A stretch of 64,000 nt of DNA from Sphingomonas sp. IBVSS2. Its GTDB lineage: Bacteria > Pseudomonadota > Alphaproteobacteria > Sphingomonadales > Sphingomonadaceae. The notes under the pieces were generated by a model. That model saw only the letters and a program-made list of their open reading frames with translations, searched no databases and was not told the DNA's origin. The stretch covers positions 1,055,592-1,119,591 of the forward strand of contig NZ_NFUR01000001.1 of assembly GCF_002127225.1 (NCBI RefSeq). Reading direction: 5' to 3'. The translations under genes and the position numbers were made by a program. Shown piece by piece: positions 32,273 through 41,774 of this stretch; the first letter of the stretch is position 1, and the number at the start of each line of letters is the position of its first letter.

Positions 32273-34258
32273 TCAGGGCCTGGCGGGGAGCTTCAGCGCC
32301 GCGCGCAGGAACCCGTCGCTCCTGTCGAGCATCTGGGTGCGTGCGCGATCATCGTCGAGCTGGTGGTCGAGGCCCTTGAACTCGACCAGCTCGACCGATT
32401 TGCCCGCGCCGCGCAGCTTCGATGCCATCAGCCGCGATTCGCCGATCCCGACATTCAGGTCCTGGTCGCCATGGAACATCAGCACCGGCGCCTTGATCCT
32501 CTGGGTGTTCTGGGCCGGCGAGCCTTCCCGCACGTGCGGCCCGGAGCCGATGAACTTGCTGACCATGTCGTAATTGGTGAAGCCCAGGGCTTCCTTGCGC
32601 AGCGTCTCCAGGTCCGTCACCGGCGCGATCGCCACGATCGCCTTGAACAGGTCGGGGTCGAGGGCCGGGCTCTGCAGCGCCGCATAGCCGCCATAGGACC
32701 AGCCGACGATCGCGAGCTTGTCCGGCGCGGCGATGCCCTGGGCGACCAGCCAGCGCCCGCCGTCGTTGACGTCGCCGATCGCGGTGCGCCACGACTGGAA
32801 GCCGTTCTTCTGGAACCAGGCGTCGCCATAGCCCGTCGATCCGCGGAAATTGGGCTGGAGCACCGCGAAGCCGCGCGCCGCGTAGAATTGCGCCAGCCAG
32901 TCGAATCCCCATTCGTCGCGCGAGCCCGGCCCGCCATGCGGCATCACGATCGCGGGCAGGTTCTTGCCGTCGCTGCCCGGCGGCAGGGTGAGATAGCCCG
33001 GGATCGCGGTGCCGTCCGCCGCCGGGAAGGTCACCGCCCGCATCGGCGACAGGCTGGTCTTGGCCAGCCCCGGCCGCAACGGCATCACCTCGGCGAGCTG
33101 CCGGCTGGTCTTGTCGTAGAGATAATAAGTGCCCGGATCGGTGTCGCCGCCGGCGAACAGCAGCAGCTTCTTCTCGTCGGCAGTCGCATCGACGAAGGTC
33201 ACCAGCGGCTTGCCGGGTAGCGCCTTGCCGAGCGCGGCACGCAGCTTCTGCAGCTCGGGGTCGAAGAATTCGGTGTTGCGCTTGTCGGTGGCGTAGCTCA
33301 CGCCGACCACGCGCCGCTGCCGGCCGATGCGGACCAGCCCGTCGACATCGACCTGGGGGTGCGCGAACACCAGCTTGCGGGTGAGGTTGCCGTCGAGCGC
33401 GATGCTGTAGAGCGCCATCCGCCCGTCCTTGGCGTCGAAGCCATAGACGATGTTGGCATCGCGATCGACGGCATAGGGGTTGAAGCCGGAATAGCCGCCG
33501 ACACCGTCGGCGACGAGTTCGCCCAGCTTCTTCCATTCGCGGCTGTCGGACGTGCGATAGCTATAGGCATAGCGGCCGGTGCTCATCCCCGTGCCGCGGG
33601 TCTCCGCCACGCCCAGGATGCGGACATTGCCGTGCCCGTCGCTGATATACTCGCTGGCGCCGCCCCGCGGCAGCTCGACGCTCCTGCGCTTGAGCGTCGT
33701 CGCGTCGACCAGCTCCACCCCCATCCCCTCGCGCGTGTTGGCGAGATGGGTGCCGGTGGAATATTCGGGGACCGACATGCTCGTCATCAGCACCGATCCG
33801 TTCGATCCGTCCGGGCCCCAGTCGATGATGTCCCCACCCGACTGGACGATGTCGAGCGCGGTCGCGCTGCCCCGCTTGCTCAGCAGCTTGAGGTCCGATC
33901 CGTCGGCGTTGAGCGAGACCATCCGGGTGAAGGCGAGCTTCTGGTCGAGCTGCTGGATGATGTAGATGTTGCACACGATTCGCGTCGAGCTGGCCCAGCG
34001 GCAGCTGGTGAGCTGATCGGGCTCGCCGCTTGCGGTGAGCACCACCTTGCTCGCGCCGGTCTGCACATTGGCGACCACCAACCCCGCGCCGTGCCCGGGC
34101 ATCGGCTGGATCATCGCCACCTGGGTGCCGTCGGGCGACAGGCTGATCTGCTGCACGAACTCGCGCGCGCCGAAATTGCGCGCATCCTCGCTCTGCGCCG
34201 AAGCGAGCGCGGGCATGGCCGAAGCGACGAGCAGCGCCGCGCGAACGAAAGCTTTCAT
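32273..34258 (-). CDS. Exported S9-family peptidase
   Basis: The product is 661 residues with a signal peptide (FVRAALLVASAMPALASA). Residues about 30-400 form a beta-propeller-like region, and the C-terminal 250 an alpha/beta-hydrolase. The catalytic triad is probably Ser521 in GWSYGG, Asp598 in FHGDQD and His632 in LDHQLDD. GGPGSRDEWGF forms the oxyanion region. It belongs to the prolyl-oligopeptidase/dipeptidyl-peptidase group and acts in the periplasm or outside. It is divergent from a TonB-dependent receptor, an arrangement also seen for isopeptidases of sphingomonad lasso-peptide clusters. Confidence 0.88.
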   Translation of the reverse strand: MKAFVRAALLVASAMPALASAQSEDARNFGAREFVQQISLSPDGTQVAMIQPMPGHGAGLVVANVQTGASKVVLTASGEPDQLTSCRWASSTRIVCNIYIIQQLDQKLAFTRMVSLNADGSDLKLLSKRGSATALDIVQSGGDIIDWGPDGSNGSVLMTSMSVPEYSTGTHLANTREGMGVELVDATTLKRRSVELPRGGASEYISDGHGNVRILGVAETRGTGMSTGRYAYSYRTSDSREWKKLGELVADGVGGYSGFNPYAVDRDANIVYGFDAKDGRMALYSIALDGNLTRKLVFAHPQVDVDGLVRIGRQRRVVGVSYATDKRNTEFFDPELQKLRAALGKALPGKPLVTFVDATADEKKLLLFAGGDTDPGTYYLYDKTSRQLAEVMPLRPGLAKTSLSPMRAVTFPAADGTAIPGYLTLPPGSDGKNLPAIVMPHGGPGSRDEWGFDWLAQFYAARGFAVLQPNFRGSTGYGDAWFQKNGFQSWRTAIGDVNDGGRWLVAQGIAAPDKLAIVGWSYGGYAALQSPALDPDLFKAIVAIAPVTDLETLRKEALGFTNYDMVSKFIGSGPHVREGSPAQNTQRIKAPVLMFHGDQDLNVGIGESRLMASKLRGAGKSVELVEFKGLDHQLDDDRARTQMLDRSDGFLRAALKLPARP

Positions 34259-34515
34259 GAATCCCCCCTTTTCGGACGGAAGCCTAGCCGACGCGCGCAC
34301 TTTGGCAATCACCCGATCCCCGGTGGTGCGGAGCCCGCGGCACGGGCTCTGTCCCATGCCTCTCGCGACTGGCTCCATGCACATGGGAAATCGTTGTCAT
34401 TTTTCCGCACAAATAGCTTCATTTCGGTGTCTTCTCCAAGCCGTCCAATCGCAACAGCAGGCGCCTAGCGCGCCCCGGCAGCAGCCTGCGCTGTCCATGC
34501 GAAAGGGGATTACCA

Positions 34516-37020
34516 ATGCAGATCAGCCATATGCTGACACGCACCAGCTTCACCGCCCTCCTGTTGACGGCGAGCGTTCCGGCGCTCGCCCAGGCACAGG
34601 AAGCCGCCAGCCCGGCCACCGGCGCCACCACGCCCGACGAGGAGATCGTCGTCACCGGCCGCGCCGGCGCCGGCGAGCGCACCAAGCTCGACACCAGCTA
34701 CGCCGTCACCACCCTGTCGAACGACATGATCCGCTCGCGCGCGCCGTCGAGCGTGACCGAGACGCTCAAGTCGATCCCCGGCTTCTGGGTCGAGGCCTCG
34801 GGCGGCGAAGGCTCGGGCAATGTCCGCGCGCGCGGCATCCCGGTCGACGGCTTCGGCTCGATCAACCTGCTCGAAGACGGCCTGCCCGTGCAGCACGATC
34901 CCGCGCTCGGCTATCTGAATGCCGACCAGGCCTTCCGCCTCGACGAATCGATCGACCGGATCGAAGTCGTCCGCGGCGGCCCGTCCTCGGTCTTCTATTC
35001 GAACGCCCCCGGCGGCGTGGTCAACTACATCACCCGCCGCGCCGGCGATTCGATCACCGGCAATGCCCGCGTGCTCTATGGCCCCACCGCCGAGCTCTAT
35101 CGTTTCGACGGCTGGATCGGCGCGCCGCTGGCCGACGGCCTCAAGCTCGGCGTCGGCGGCTTCTACCGCAGCGAGCAGGGCGTCCGCGATCCCGGCTTCA
35201 CCGGCAACAAGGGCGGCCAGGTCCGCGCCGACCTCGTCAAGGAATTCGACGGCGGCTCGCTGACCTTCAGCTACAAGCATCTCGACGACAATGCGATCTT
35301 CTACACCGGCATCCCGCTGACCAAGGACCGCAAGGGCAAGATCGTCGGCCTGCCGGGCTTCGATCCGCACTATGGCACCACCGCCAGCCCCGCATCGGCC
35401 AAGCTCTCGCTGCGCAGTGCCACCGGCCTGGTGAATTTCGACAACACCAAGGGCACCGACATCCGCCTCGACCAGGGCTCGGTCCTCACCGACTATGAGT
35501 TCGCGCCGGGCTGGAAGCTCACCAACGGCATGCGCTACCGCGACAGCTACACCGTCCGCAACGGCGTCTACCCCACTTCGGTGAACACCGCCGCCGCGTT
35601 CCTCGCCAGCAACCGCGCCGCGCTGCTCGCCGCCTTCCCGGGCGCGACCGACGTTCAGATCCGCTATGCCGACAATGGCCAGGCGTTCAACGTCGCCAAC
35701 CAGAACGGCAATGGCGATATCTTCATCAACGCCGCCCGCCCCGTCACGGTCTGGGAGCGCGAGTTCCTCAACGACTTCCGCATCGCCCACAAGTTCGAAG
35801 CCGCGGGCACGCATGATTTCGCGTTCGGCTTCTATTATGCGAACATCGACGAGACCTTCAGCCGCTATTCCGCCTCGACGGTGCAGGACGTGTCGAACAA
35901 TTCGCGCCTGCTCGACGTGGTCGCGGTCAACGCCGCCGGCACCGTCGTCGGCGCGCTGACCAAGAACGGCGTCGCGCGCTACGGCTCGGAATTCGCCAAC
36001 GGCACCGGCAGCCAGACGACGATCGCGCTCTATGCCTCGGACGAGTGGCAGATCACGCCGACGCTGCGCTTCGACGGCGGCATCCGCTGGGAGCAGATGA
36101 AGGCCAGCGGCGCGCAGGAAGGCCAGAAGACGGTCAATCTCGGCGATCCCACCACGCTGGCGGACGACAATGTCCTTACCGGCAGCGGCGTGTTCACCAA
36201 CTTCGATCGCAAGTTCGACGATATCGGCTATACCGCCGGCATCGACTGGCAGTTCGCCAGGATCGGCGGCGTGTTCGCGCGCTATACGCACGCTTTCCGC
36301 ATGCCGAGCGTGGGCAGCTTCATTACCAGCGCCACCGCGACGCCGGTGATCCAGGGCATCAACATGTGGGAAGGCGGGCTCAAGCTCTCCACGCCGCTGA
36401 TCAGCGTCTATGCCACCGGCTTCCTGACCGACTACGACTCCTATTCGATCGGCAATTTCGTCTTCGCGCCGCCGCCGGCCACCGGCGTCATCCAGCAGAC
36501 GGTCTATACCGACACGCGTGCCTATGGCGTCGAGCTCGAGGCGACGCTGCGCCCGGTCAAGTGGTTCGACTTCACGGTCCAGGCGACCATCCAGGAGCCG
36601 ACCTTCCGTAACCTGCGTTACAACGAGAACACTTCGGGCGGCCTGGTGGCGCGCGACTATTCGGGCAATCAGCTGCTGCGCGTGCCCAAGCTCTCGCTGC
36701 GTGCCACGCCGGCGGTCACCCTGTTCGACGGGCGCCTGCGCGCGCAGATGGACGTCGAGCATTATGGCGACCGCTATGCCGATGCGGCGAACACGTCGAA
36801 GCTGCCGGCCTATACGGTGATCAATGCCAGCGTCAGCCTGGGCCTGACGAAGAACATCCGCCTCTGGGCCTATGGCGACAACCTCACCAACACGATCGGC
36901 CTTACCGAGGGCAATCCGCGCGCGGGCGAGCTGACCAGCGGCCAGGCCAACGACCTGCTGTTCATCGGCCGCCCGATCGTGGGCCGCAATATCCGCTTCG
37001 CAGTGGATTTCTCGTTCTGA
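34516..37020 (+). CDS. TonB-dependent outer-membrane receptor
   Basis: The product is 834 residues with a signal peptide (SFTALLLTASVPALAQA). The TonB box region is EEIVVTGRAG. The plug spans about residues 45-175 (SSVTETLKSIPGFWVEA, the RARGIPVDGFG strand, VVRGGPSSVFYSNAPGGVVNYITRR). A 22-strand barrel follows, ending in a C-terminal Phe. FecA-like transport of siderophores or other large molecules is the family role. The ligand cannot be named. The neighbours (S9, M28, PHP and deiminase genes) suggest a peptide or guanidino-containing substrate. Confidence 0.93.
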   Translation: MQISHMLTRTSFTALLLTASVPALAQAQEAASPATGATTPDEEIVVTGRAGAGERTKLDTSYAVTTLSNDMIRSRAPSSVTETLKSIPGFWVEASGGEGSGNVRARGIPVDGFGSINLLEDGLPVQHDPALGYLNADQAFRLDESIDRIEVVRGGPSSVFYSNAPGGVVNYITRRAGDSITGNARVLYGPTAELYRFDGWIGAPLADGLKLGVGGFYRSEQGVRDPGFTGNKGGQVRADLVKEFDGGSLTFSYKHLDDNAIFYTGIPLTKDRKGKIVGLPGFDPHYGTTASPASAKLSLRSATGLVNFDNTKGTDIRLDQGSVLTDYEFAPGWKLTNGMRYRDSYTVRNGVYPTSVNTAAAFLASNRAALLAAFPGATDVQIRYADNGQAFNVANQNGNGDIFINAARPVTVWEREFLNDFRIAHKFEAAGTHDFAFGFYYANIDETFSRYSASTVQDVSNNSRLLDVVAVNAAGTVVGALTKNGVARYGSEFANGTGSQTTIALYASDEWQITPTLRFDGGIRWEQMKASGAQEGQKTVNLGDPTTLADDNVLTGSGVFTNFDRKFDDIGYTAGIDWQFARIGGVFARYTHAFRMPSVGSFITSATATPVIQGINMWEGGLKLSTPLISVYATGFLTDYDSYSIGNFVFAPPPATGVIQQTVYTDTRAYGVELEATLRPVKWFDFTVQATIQEPTFRNLRYNENTSGGLVARDYSGNQLLRVPKLSLRATPAVTLFDGRLRAQMDVEHYGDRYADAANTSKLPAYTVINASVSLGLTKNIRLWAYGDNLTNTIGLTEGNPRAGELTSGQANDLLFIGRPIVGRNIRFAVDFSF

Positions 37021-37047
37021 GGACTGAAACTCTCCCCCGCCCTCGGT

Positions 37048-37172
37048 CTCCCCTCCCTGGAAGGGAGGGGCCGGGGGTGGGTGGGGGCCTGGCGATACGG
37101 CTGGGTCTTGGTCCGTCAGCAGTCGTATCGCGTACATCGACCCACCCCTAATCCCTCCCTTCCAGGGAGGGG
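37048..37172. repeat. 125-bp palindromic element, CCCCTCCC family, copy 1
   Basis: The element begins and ends with CCCCTCCCT-type palindromes (37050-37070 and 37153-37172). Inside, GGGGGTGGGTGG and CGATACG on the left pair with CGTATCG and CGACCCACCCC on the right. The whole unit is therefore a long imperfect inverted repeat. A second copy is at 47294-47419. It sits between the receptor stop and the PHP gene start. The last G-rich block could serve as a ribosome-binding site for a TTG at 37176. Confidence 0.8.
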
Positions 37173-37190
37173 AATTTGTTGAGGCTCCCC

Positions 37191-38639
37191 ATGCTCCACC
37201 GCCTCCTGATCGCGCTCGCTCTCCTCCTCGTCCACGCGCCTGCATATGCGCAGCAGGCGGACCAGGTGATGACCGGCGAGATCACCGGCGCGGATCACGA
37301 GACCTACAAGCAGATTCCCTTCGATGTGCCGGAAGGGGTCGAGCGCATCACCGTGCGTCTCAGCTATGACAAGGCGAACCGGACGGTCGTCGATCTCGGC
37401 CTGTTCGACCCCCGGCGGTTCCGCGGCTGGAGCGGCGGCACGCGCGACCGCTTCACCATCGCCGCCAGCGACGCCTCGCCCGGCTATCTCCCCGGCGCCC
37501 TGCCCGCCGGCCGCTGGCACGTCCAGCTCGGCGTGCCCAATGCCCGCAAGGGCGCGCGCAGCCCCTATCGGGTCGAGGTCTTCCTCGATCGCGGTACCGT
37601 CCGCAGCGCCAGCGCCGCGATTGCCGATGGCCCGGTCAGGGCCGGCCCCGGCTGGTTCCGCGGCGATCTCCACATGCACGATGCCCATTCGGACGGCAGC
37701 TGCACCAGCAAGGCGGGCAGGAAAGTGCCGTGCCCGCTCTTCCGCACCGTCGATGCCGCCGCGCGGGCCGGCCTCGATTTCGTCGCGGTCACCGACCACA
37801 ACACCGTCGCGCATTTCGCGGGGCTGCGCGAGCTCCAGCCCTATTATGACGACATCCTGCTGATCCCCGGCACCGAGGTCACCACCTTTGGCGGCCATGC
37901 GAATGCGATCGGCCTCGATCGCTGGGTCGACTTCCGCATCGGCACGCCCGGGGTCCCCAATGTCGCGGCGATGGAGAAGGCCGTGGCGGAGGCCGGCGCG
38001 ATCCTCTCGATCAACCATCCGGCGCTGCCCTCGGGCGAGGCCTGTATGGGCTGCGGCTGGATCTGGCCGGACACCGACTGGACGGGCATCGCCGCGGTCG
38101 AGGCGATCAACGCCAATACGGTCGACACGCCGCTCTCGGGCATCGGCTTCTGGTACGCGCGGTTGAACGCCGGCAATCGCCTCACCGGCATCGGCGGCAG
38201 CGACAATCACGATCCCGATGCCCAGGCCGGCCGCGCGCCGATCGGCCGCCCGACCACCGTGGTCCATGCCGCCGAACTCTCCACGCCGGCGATCCTGGCG
38301 GGCATCCGTGCCGGCCGCGTCTTCATCGACGTCGAGGGCACGCGCGACCGGATGCTCGACGTGACGGCCGTTTCGGGCCGCAGCCGCGCGGCGATGGGCG
38401 AGACGATCGCCGCCGGCGCCAGGGTCGACGTCGCCGTGACGATCGCCGGCGTCGCGGCGGGCAAGGCAGTGCTGGTCGCCAATGGCGTGGAAGTGCGGTC
38501 GCTGCCGGTCGGGCCGGAGGTTGCCTTCCGGCTCGATCGCAAGGCGGCCTGTGGCTGGGTCTCGGTCAAGGTGACGACGGAGAGCGGCAAGCTCCTGCTG
38601 GTCGGCAATCCCATCTATGTGACTTGCGGCAAGCCCTGA
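37191..38639 (+). CDS. Exported PHP-type metallohydrolase (CehA/McbA family)
   Basis: The product is 482 residues from the ATG at 37191, behind TTGAGG. A TTG at 37176 is the alternative. The signal peptide is LLIALALLLVHAPAYAQ. A beta-rich N-terminal part precedes the PHP domain. Its metal ligands are visible in GDLHMHDAHSDG, VTDHNT, PGTEVTTFGGHANAIG, NHPAL and GGSDNHD. CehA and McbA were described as carbaryl hydrolase and a microcin-related protein, but most members are uncharacterised phosphodiesterase or amidohydrolase-like enzymes. Periplasmic. Substrate unknown. Confidence 0.85.
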   Translation: MLHRLLIALALLLVHAPAYAQQADQVMTGEITGADHETYKQIPFDVPEGVERITVRLSYDKANRTVVDLGLFDPRRFRGWSGGTRDRFTIAASDASPGYLPGALPAGRWHVQLGVPNARKGARSPYRVEVFLDRGTVRSASAAIADGPVRAGPGWFRGDLHMHDAHSDGSCTSKAGRKVPCPLFRTVDAAARAGLDFVAVTDHNTVAHFAGLRELQPYYDDILLIPGTEVTTFGGHANAIGLDRWVDFRIGTPGVPNVAAMEKAVAEAGAILSINHPALPSGEACMGCGWIWPDTDWTGIAAVEAINANTVDTPLSGIGFWYARLNAGNRLTGIGGSDNHDPDAQAGRAPIGRPTTVVHAAELSTPAILAGIRAGRVFIDVEGTRDRMLDVTAVSGRSRAAMGETIAAGARVDVAVTIAGVAAGKAVLVANGVEVRSLPVGPEVAFRLDRKAACGWVSVKVTTESGKLLLVGNPIYVTCGKP

Positions 38640-38657
38640 GCCGCTGTGGCCTCAATC

Positions 38658-38736
38658 GTCCTCCCCGGCAAAAGCCGGGATCTCGTGCAGCTCCTTCCCG
38701 CCCTCGCCTGAGCTCCCGGTTCTCGCCGGGAGGGCG
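38658..38736. repeat. Degenerate palindromic repeat, CGTCATCCCC type
   Basis: CGTCCTCCCCGGCAAAAGCC at the left and CTCCCGGTTCTCGCCGGGAGG at the right are each self-complementary and related to the element at 19271-19404. It fills part of the 250-bp gap between the PHP and M28 genes. The rest of that gap shows nothing recognisable. Confidence 0.45.
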
Positions 38737-38889
38737 GTCTAGGGCCAGCTTGCCGCCGGCCATGGGTGCCAGCGTGGGGTGGAAACGCCGAAGCAGCCGG
38801 CCCCCTTGCGCGATATATGGCGCCGCGCATTGCGATCCCGCGCAACCCTTGCCAACATCCGCGCAACAATGTTCCGTTAGGGGGATCCC

Positions 38890-40509
38890 ATGCGTCACCT
38901 GCTCACCGCCGCCCTGCTGCTCGCGGGCACCGCGGCCAATGCCCAGACCATCCCGGTCGAGACGATGAAGGAGGTGACGAAGGAGCTGTCCTCCGATGCC
39001 TATGAGGGGCGTGCGCCGACCACCCCGGCGGAGGACAAGACGATCGCCTATATCGTCCAGCGCTTCGAAAAGGCCGGATTGAAGCCGGGCAACAAGGGCA
39101 AATGGACCCAGGACGTGCCGCTGGTCGAGCTCACCGCCGGCAACGTCCAGCCGCTGGTCTTCACCGGCGGCAAGGCGCCGGTCAGCCTCGACTATCGCAA
39201 GGACATGGTGGTCGCCACCTACCGGGTGGTGCCCAAGGTCGCGATCAAGAACAGCGACGTGGTGTTCGTCGGCTATGGCATCAACGCTCCCGAGCGCGGC
39301 TGGAACGACTATGCCGGCCTGGACGTGAAGGGGAAGACGGTCGTCATCCTGGTCAACGATCCCGACTATCAGGCACCCGATACCAAGGGTTTGTTCGAGG
39401 GCCGGGCGATGACCTATTATGGCCGCTGGACCTACAAGTTCGAGGAAGCCGCCCGCCAGGGCGCGGCCGCCGCGATCATCGTCCATGACAGTTTCCCGGC
39501 CGCCTATCCCTGGGGCGTCGTCCAGTCCTCCTGGGCCGGTCCCCGGCTGGAGCAGGACACGCCGGGCGATCACATGGACCAGAGCCAGGCGATCGGCTGG
39601 ATGCAGCTCGACAAGGCCAAGGCGCTGTTCGCCGCCGCGGGCAAGGATTTCGATGCCCTCGCCGCCGCCGCGACGAAGCAGGGCTTCAAGGCCGTGCCGC
39701 TGGGCGTGAAGGCCTCCGTCAGCTGGGACAATTCGATCAAGCGCCAGGCTTCGAAGAATGTGGTCGGGATCCTTCCCGGCGCCGGCAAGCCTGACGAAGT
39801 GGTGCTCTATTCGGCCCATTGGGATCATCTTGGCCGCTGCGACGCCGTGAAGGGCGACGACATCTGCAACGGCGCGGTCGACAATGCCTCCGGCGTCGGC
39901 GGGCTGGTTGCGCTGGCGGAAGCCCATGCGAAAGCGGGGCCCGCCCGGCGCAGCATCGTCTTCCTGGCGGTCACCGCCGAGGAATCGGGCCTGCTGGGCA
40001 GCAAGTTCTACGCCGAGAACCCGGTCTATCCGCTCGCCAGGACGGTGGGCGGGGTGAATATGGATTCGCTCAACGTCATTGGAAAGACCAGGGATTTCGT
40101 GCTGGTCGGCGCCGGCAAGTCCGAGCTCGAGGACCTGGTGAAGCCCATCGTCGCCGCCGAGGGCCGCGTGATCGTCCCCGAGGAACGGCCCGAGGCGGGC
40201 GGCTATTATCGCTCGGACCATTTCAGCTTCGCCAAGCTGGGCGTGCCGATGCTCTATGGCGAGAGCGGCGACGATCTGGTGAACGGCGGCAAGGAAGCCG
40301 GCGAGAAGGCCGCTCGGGACTATACCCAGAACCGCTACCACAAGCCCCAGGACGAATATGATCCCAGCTGGGACTGGAGCGGCGCGGTCTCCGACCTCAA
40401 CGTCTATTACGGCCTCGGCCGCCAGCTCGCCGACGGCACCGCCTGGCCCAACTGGTATCCGACCGCCGAATTCCGCGCGATCCGCGACAAGTCTCGCGCC
40501 GGGCAATGA
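38890..40509 (+). CDS. Exported M28-family metallopeptidase
   Basis: The product is 539 residues with a signal peptide (HLLTAALLLAGTAANAQ). A PA-type insert spans about residues 110-260. The M28 zinc ligands are visible in SAHWDHLG, NGAVDNASGVGG (bridging Asp), TAEESGLLGS (Glu pair), VNMDSL and SDHFSFAKLGVP. These enzymes are aminopeptidases that trim peptides, here in the periplasm. It lies 19 bp before the deiminase gene and is likely co-transcribed with it. Confidence 0.92.
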   Translation: MRHLLTAALLLAGTAANAQTIPVETMKEVTKELSSDAYEGRAPTTPAEDKTIAYIVQRFEKAGLKPGNKGKWTQDVPLVELTAGNVQPLVFTGGKAPVSLDYRKDMVVATYRVVPKVAIKNSDVVFVGYGINAPERGWNDYAGLDVKGKTVVILVNDPDYQAPDTKGLFEGRAMTYYGRWTYKFEEAARQGAAAAIIVHDSFPAAYPWGVVQSSWAGPRLEQDTPGDHMDQSQAIGWMQLDKAKALFAAAGKDFDALAAAATKQGFKAVPLGVKASVSWDNSIKRQASKNVVGILPGAGKPDEVVLYSAHWDHLGRCDAVKGDDICNGAVDNASGVGGLVALAEAHAKAGPARRSIVFLAVTAEESGLLGSKFYAENPVYPLARTVGGVNMDSLNVIGKTRDFVLVGAGKSELEDLVKPIVAAEGRVIVPEERPEAGGYYRSDHFSFAKLGVPMLYGESGDDLVNGGKEAGEKAARDYTQNRYHKPQDEYDPSWDWSGAVSDLNVYYGLGRQLADGTAWPNWYPTAEFRAIRDKSRAGQ

Positions 40510-40528
40510 ACGGGATTATGGGGGCGGA

Positions 40529-41509
40529 ATGACGATTCCGCCTCCCCCCAAGCCCGAATGGGCGCATCATCACGCCGTGTGGATCGGCTTCCCCAGCCAT
40601 CCCGAACTCTGGCTCGAAGACCTGGCCTCGGCCCGGCTGGAAGTCGCCGCCTTCGCCAAGGCGGTGCATGCCGAGGGCAAGGGCGAGCAGGTGATCCTGG
40701 TCGCCGCCAACGAAGAATCCGCCAAGGCGGCCAGGCTGCTCGCCGGCCATGCCGCCAAGGTGGTGATCGAGCCGTTCGGCGACATCTGGCTGCGCGACAC
40801 CGCCGCGATCATCGGTGGCGACGGCACCGCGCACGACTTCCGGTTCAACGGCTGGGGCGGCAAATATGATCTCGAAGGCGATGACGATATCGGCCATCGC
40901 CTGGCCGAGCGCGCCCGGATGCGGGTCGAGGATCATGGCTGGATCCTAGAGGGCGGCGCGATCGACGGCGACGGCACCGGCCTCGTCGTCACTACCGAGC
41001 AATGCCTGCTCAACCGCAATCGCAACCCGCAGCTGAGCAAGGCCGATGTCGAGGAGATGCTGCGCAAGGACCTGGGCTATACCCAGGTGCTGTGGCTGGG
41101 CGACGGGCTGCTCAACGACCATACCGACGGCCATGTCGACAATCTCGCCCGCTTCATCGGCCCCAACCGGCTGCTGATCCCCGAGGGCGCCGAGAACGAC
41201 CCCAATTGGCGCATCTACCAGGATGCCGCCGCCCGCGCCGAGCGTGCCGGCGTCGAAGTGGTGCGCTTCCCCTCGCCGGGCCGGGTGCTCAACGAGGATG
41301 AGGAGATCATTCCGGCGAGCTACATGAACTTCTATATCGGCAATGCCGCGGTGGTGGTGCCGCTCTACGGGCAGGAGAACGACCAGGCGGCGGTCGACAG
41401 GCTGGCCAGGCTCTTCCCCGGACGGGCGATCATCGGCCAGCGCGCCGATCATATCCTGACCGGCGGCGGCAGCTTCCACTGCATCAGCCAGCAGATCCCG
41501 GCGGCCTAG
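40529..41509 (+). CDS. Agmatine deiminase / peptidylarginine-deiminase family
   Basis: The product is 326 residues from the ATG at 40529, with GGGGGCGG upstream. Guanidino-group hydrolase motifs are present: IWLRDTAAI, FRFNGWGGKY, ILEGGAIDGDG, DGHVDNLARFI, SYMNFYI and the catalytic cysteine in GGGSFHCIS near the end. Agmatine deiminase makes N-carbamoylputrescine and ammonia. A bacterial peptidyl-arginine deiminase is the alternative. There is no signal peptide, so it is cytosolic. No carbamoylputrescine amidase gene is beside it. Its position after an M28 peptidase hints at use of arginine-derived compounds. Confidence 0.86.
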   Translation: MTIPPPPKPEWAHHHAVWIGFPSHPELWLEDLASARLEVAAFAKAVHAEGKGEQVILVAANEESAKAARLLAGHAAKVVIEPFGDIWLRDTAAIIGGDGTAHDFRFNGWGGKYDLEGDDDIGHRLAERARMRVEDHGWILEGGAIDGDGTGLVVTTEQCLLNRNRNPQLSKADVEEMLRKDLGYTQVLWLGDGLLNDHTDGHVDNLARFIGPNRLLIPEGAENDPNWRIYQDAAARAERAGVEVVRFPSPGRVLNEDEEIIPASYMNFYIGNAAVVVPLYGQENDQAAVDRLARLFPGRAIIGQRADHILTGGGSFHCISQQIPAA

Positions 41510-41562
41510 GACGAATCGACATTCAGGCTAAGGGTGTGGCCTGGCTTCGAACCAACCTCCTT

Positions 41563-41650
41563 CGTCACCCTGAACTTGTTTCAGGGCCCAACCTGCCGCC
41601 AGCGATATCGCCAGTGGGGAATTGGATGCTGAAACAAGTTCAGCATGACG
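41563..41650. repeat. 88-bp palindromic element, TGAACTTGTTTCAG family, copy A
   Basis: CGTCACCCTGAACTTGTTTC at the left and GAAACAAGTTCAGCATGACG at the right form a long inverted repeat around AGCGATATCGCC. Copies B (45673-45760), C (51363-51453) and D (60216-60303) share this design. It lies between the convergent deiminase and sorbosone-dehydrogenase-like genes. The remainder of that gap shows nothing I recognise. Confidence 0.85.
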
Positions 41651-41774
41651 GAAAGGAGGGGTTTCGACATTCAACTTCCTTCCCTCGCCACCGAGAATGG
41701 AAGGGACGGAGCTGAATGTCGATCGGCCCTAGAGGTATCGGGCAACCGATCCCCGGCGACGGCCGGCGATCAGG

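Noticed and set aside
34259-34515. A Fur box in the S9/TonB divergent gap
   Set aside because: The AT-rich part near 34390-34430 does not match the 19-bp Fur consensus, so iron control of the receptor cannot be claimed.
32273-37020. A lasso-peptide biosynthesis cluster
   Set aside because: The S9/TonB pairing is suggestive, but I found no precursor peptide, B-type protease or C-type cyclase. A short frame read through the divergent gap (34259-34515) gave nothing like a leader/core peptide.
34510-37245. A 911-residue open frame antisense to the TonB receptor
   Set aside because: Its composition is a low-complexity run of Ala, Arg, Asp, Gly and Val as expected from the complement of a GC-rich gene. 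The receptor on the plus strand has full family structure.
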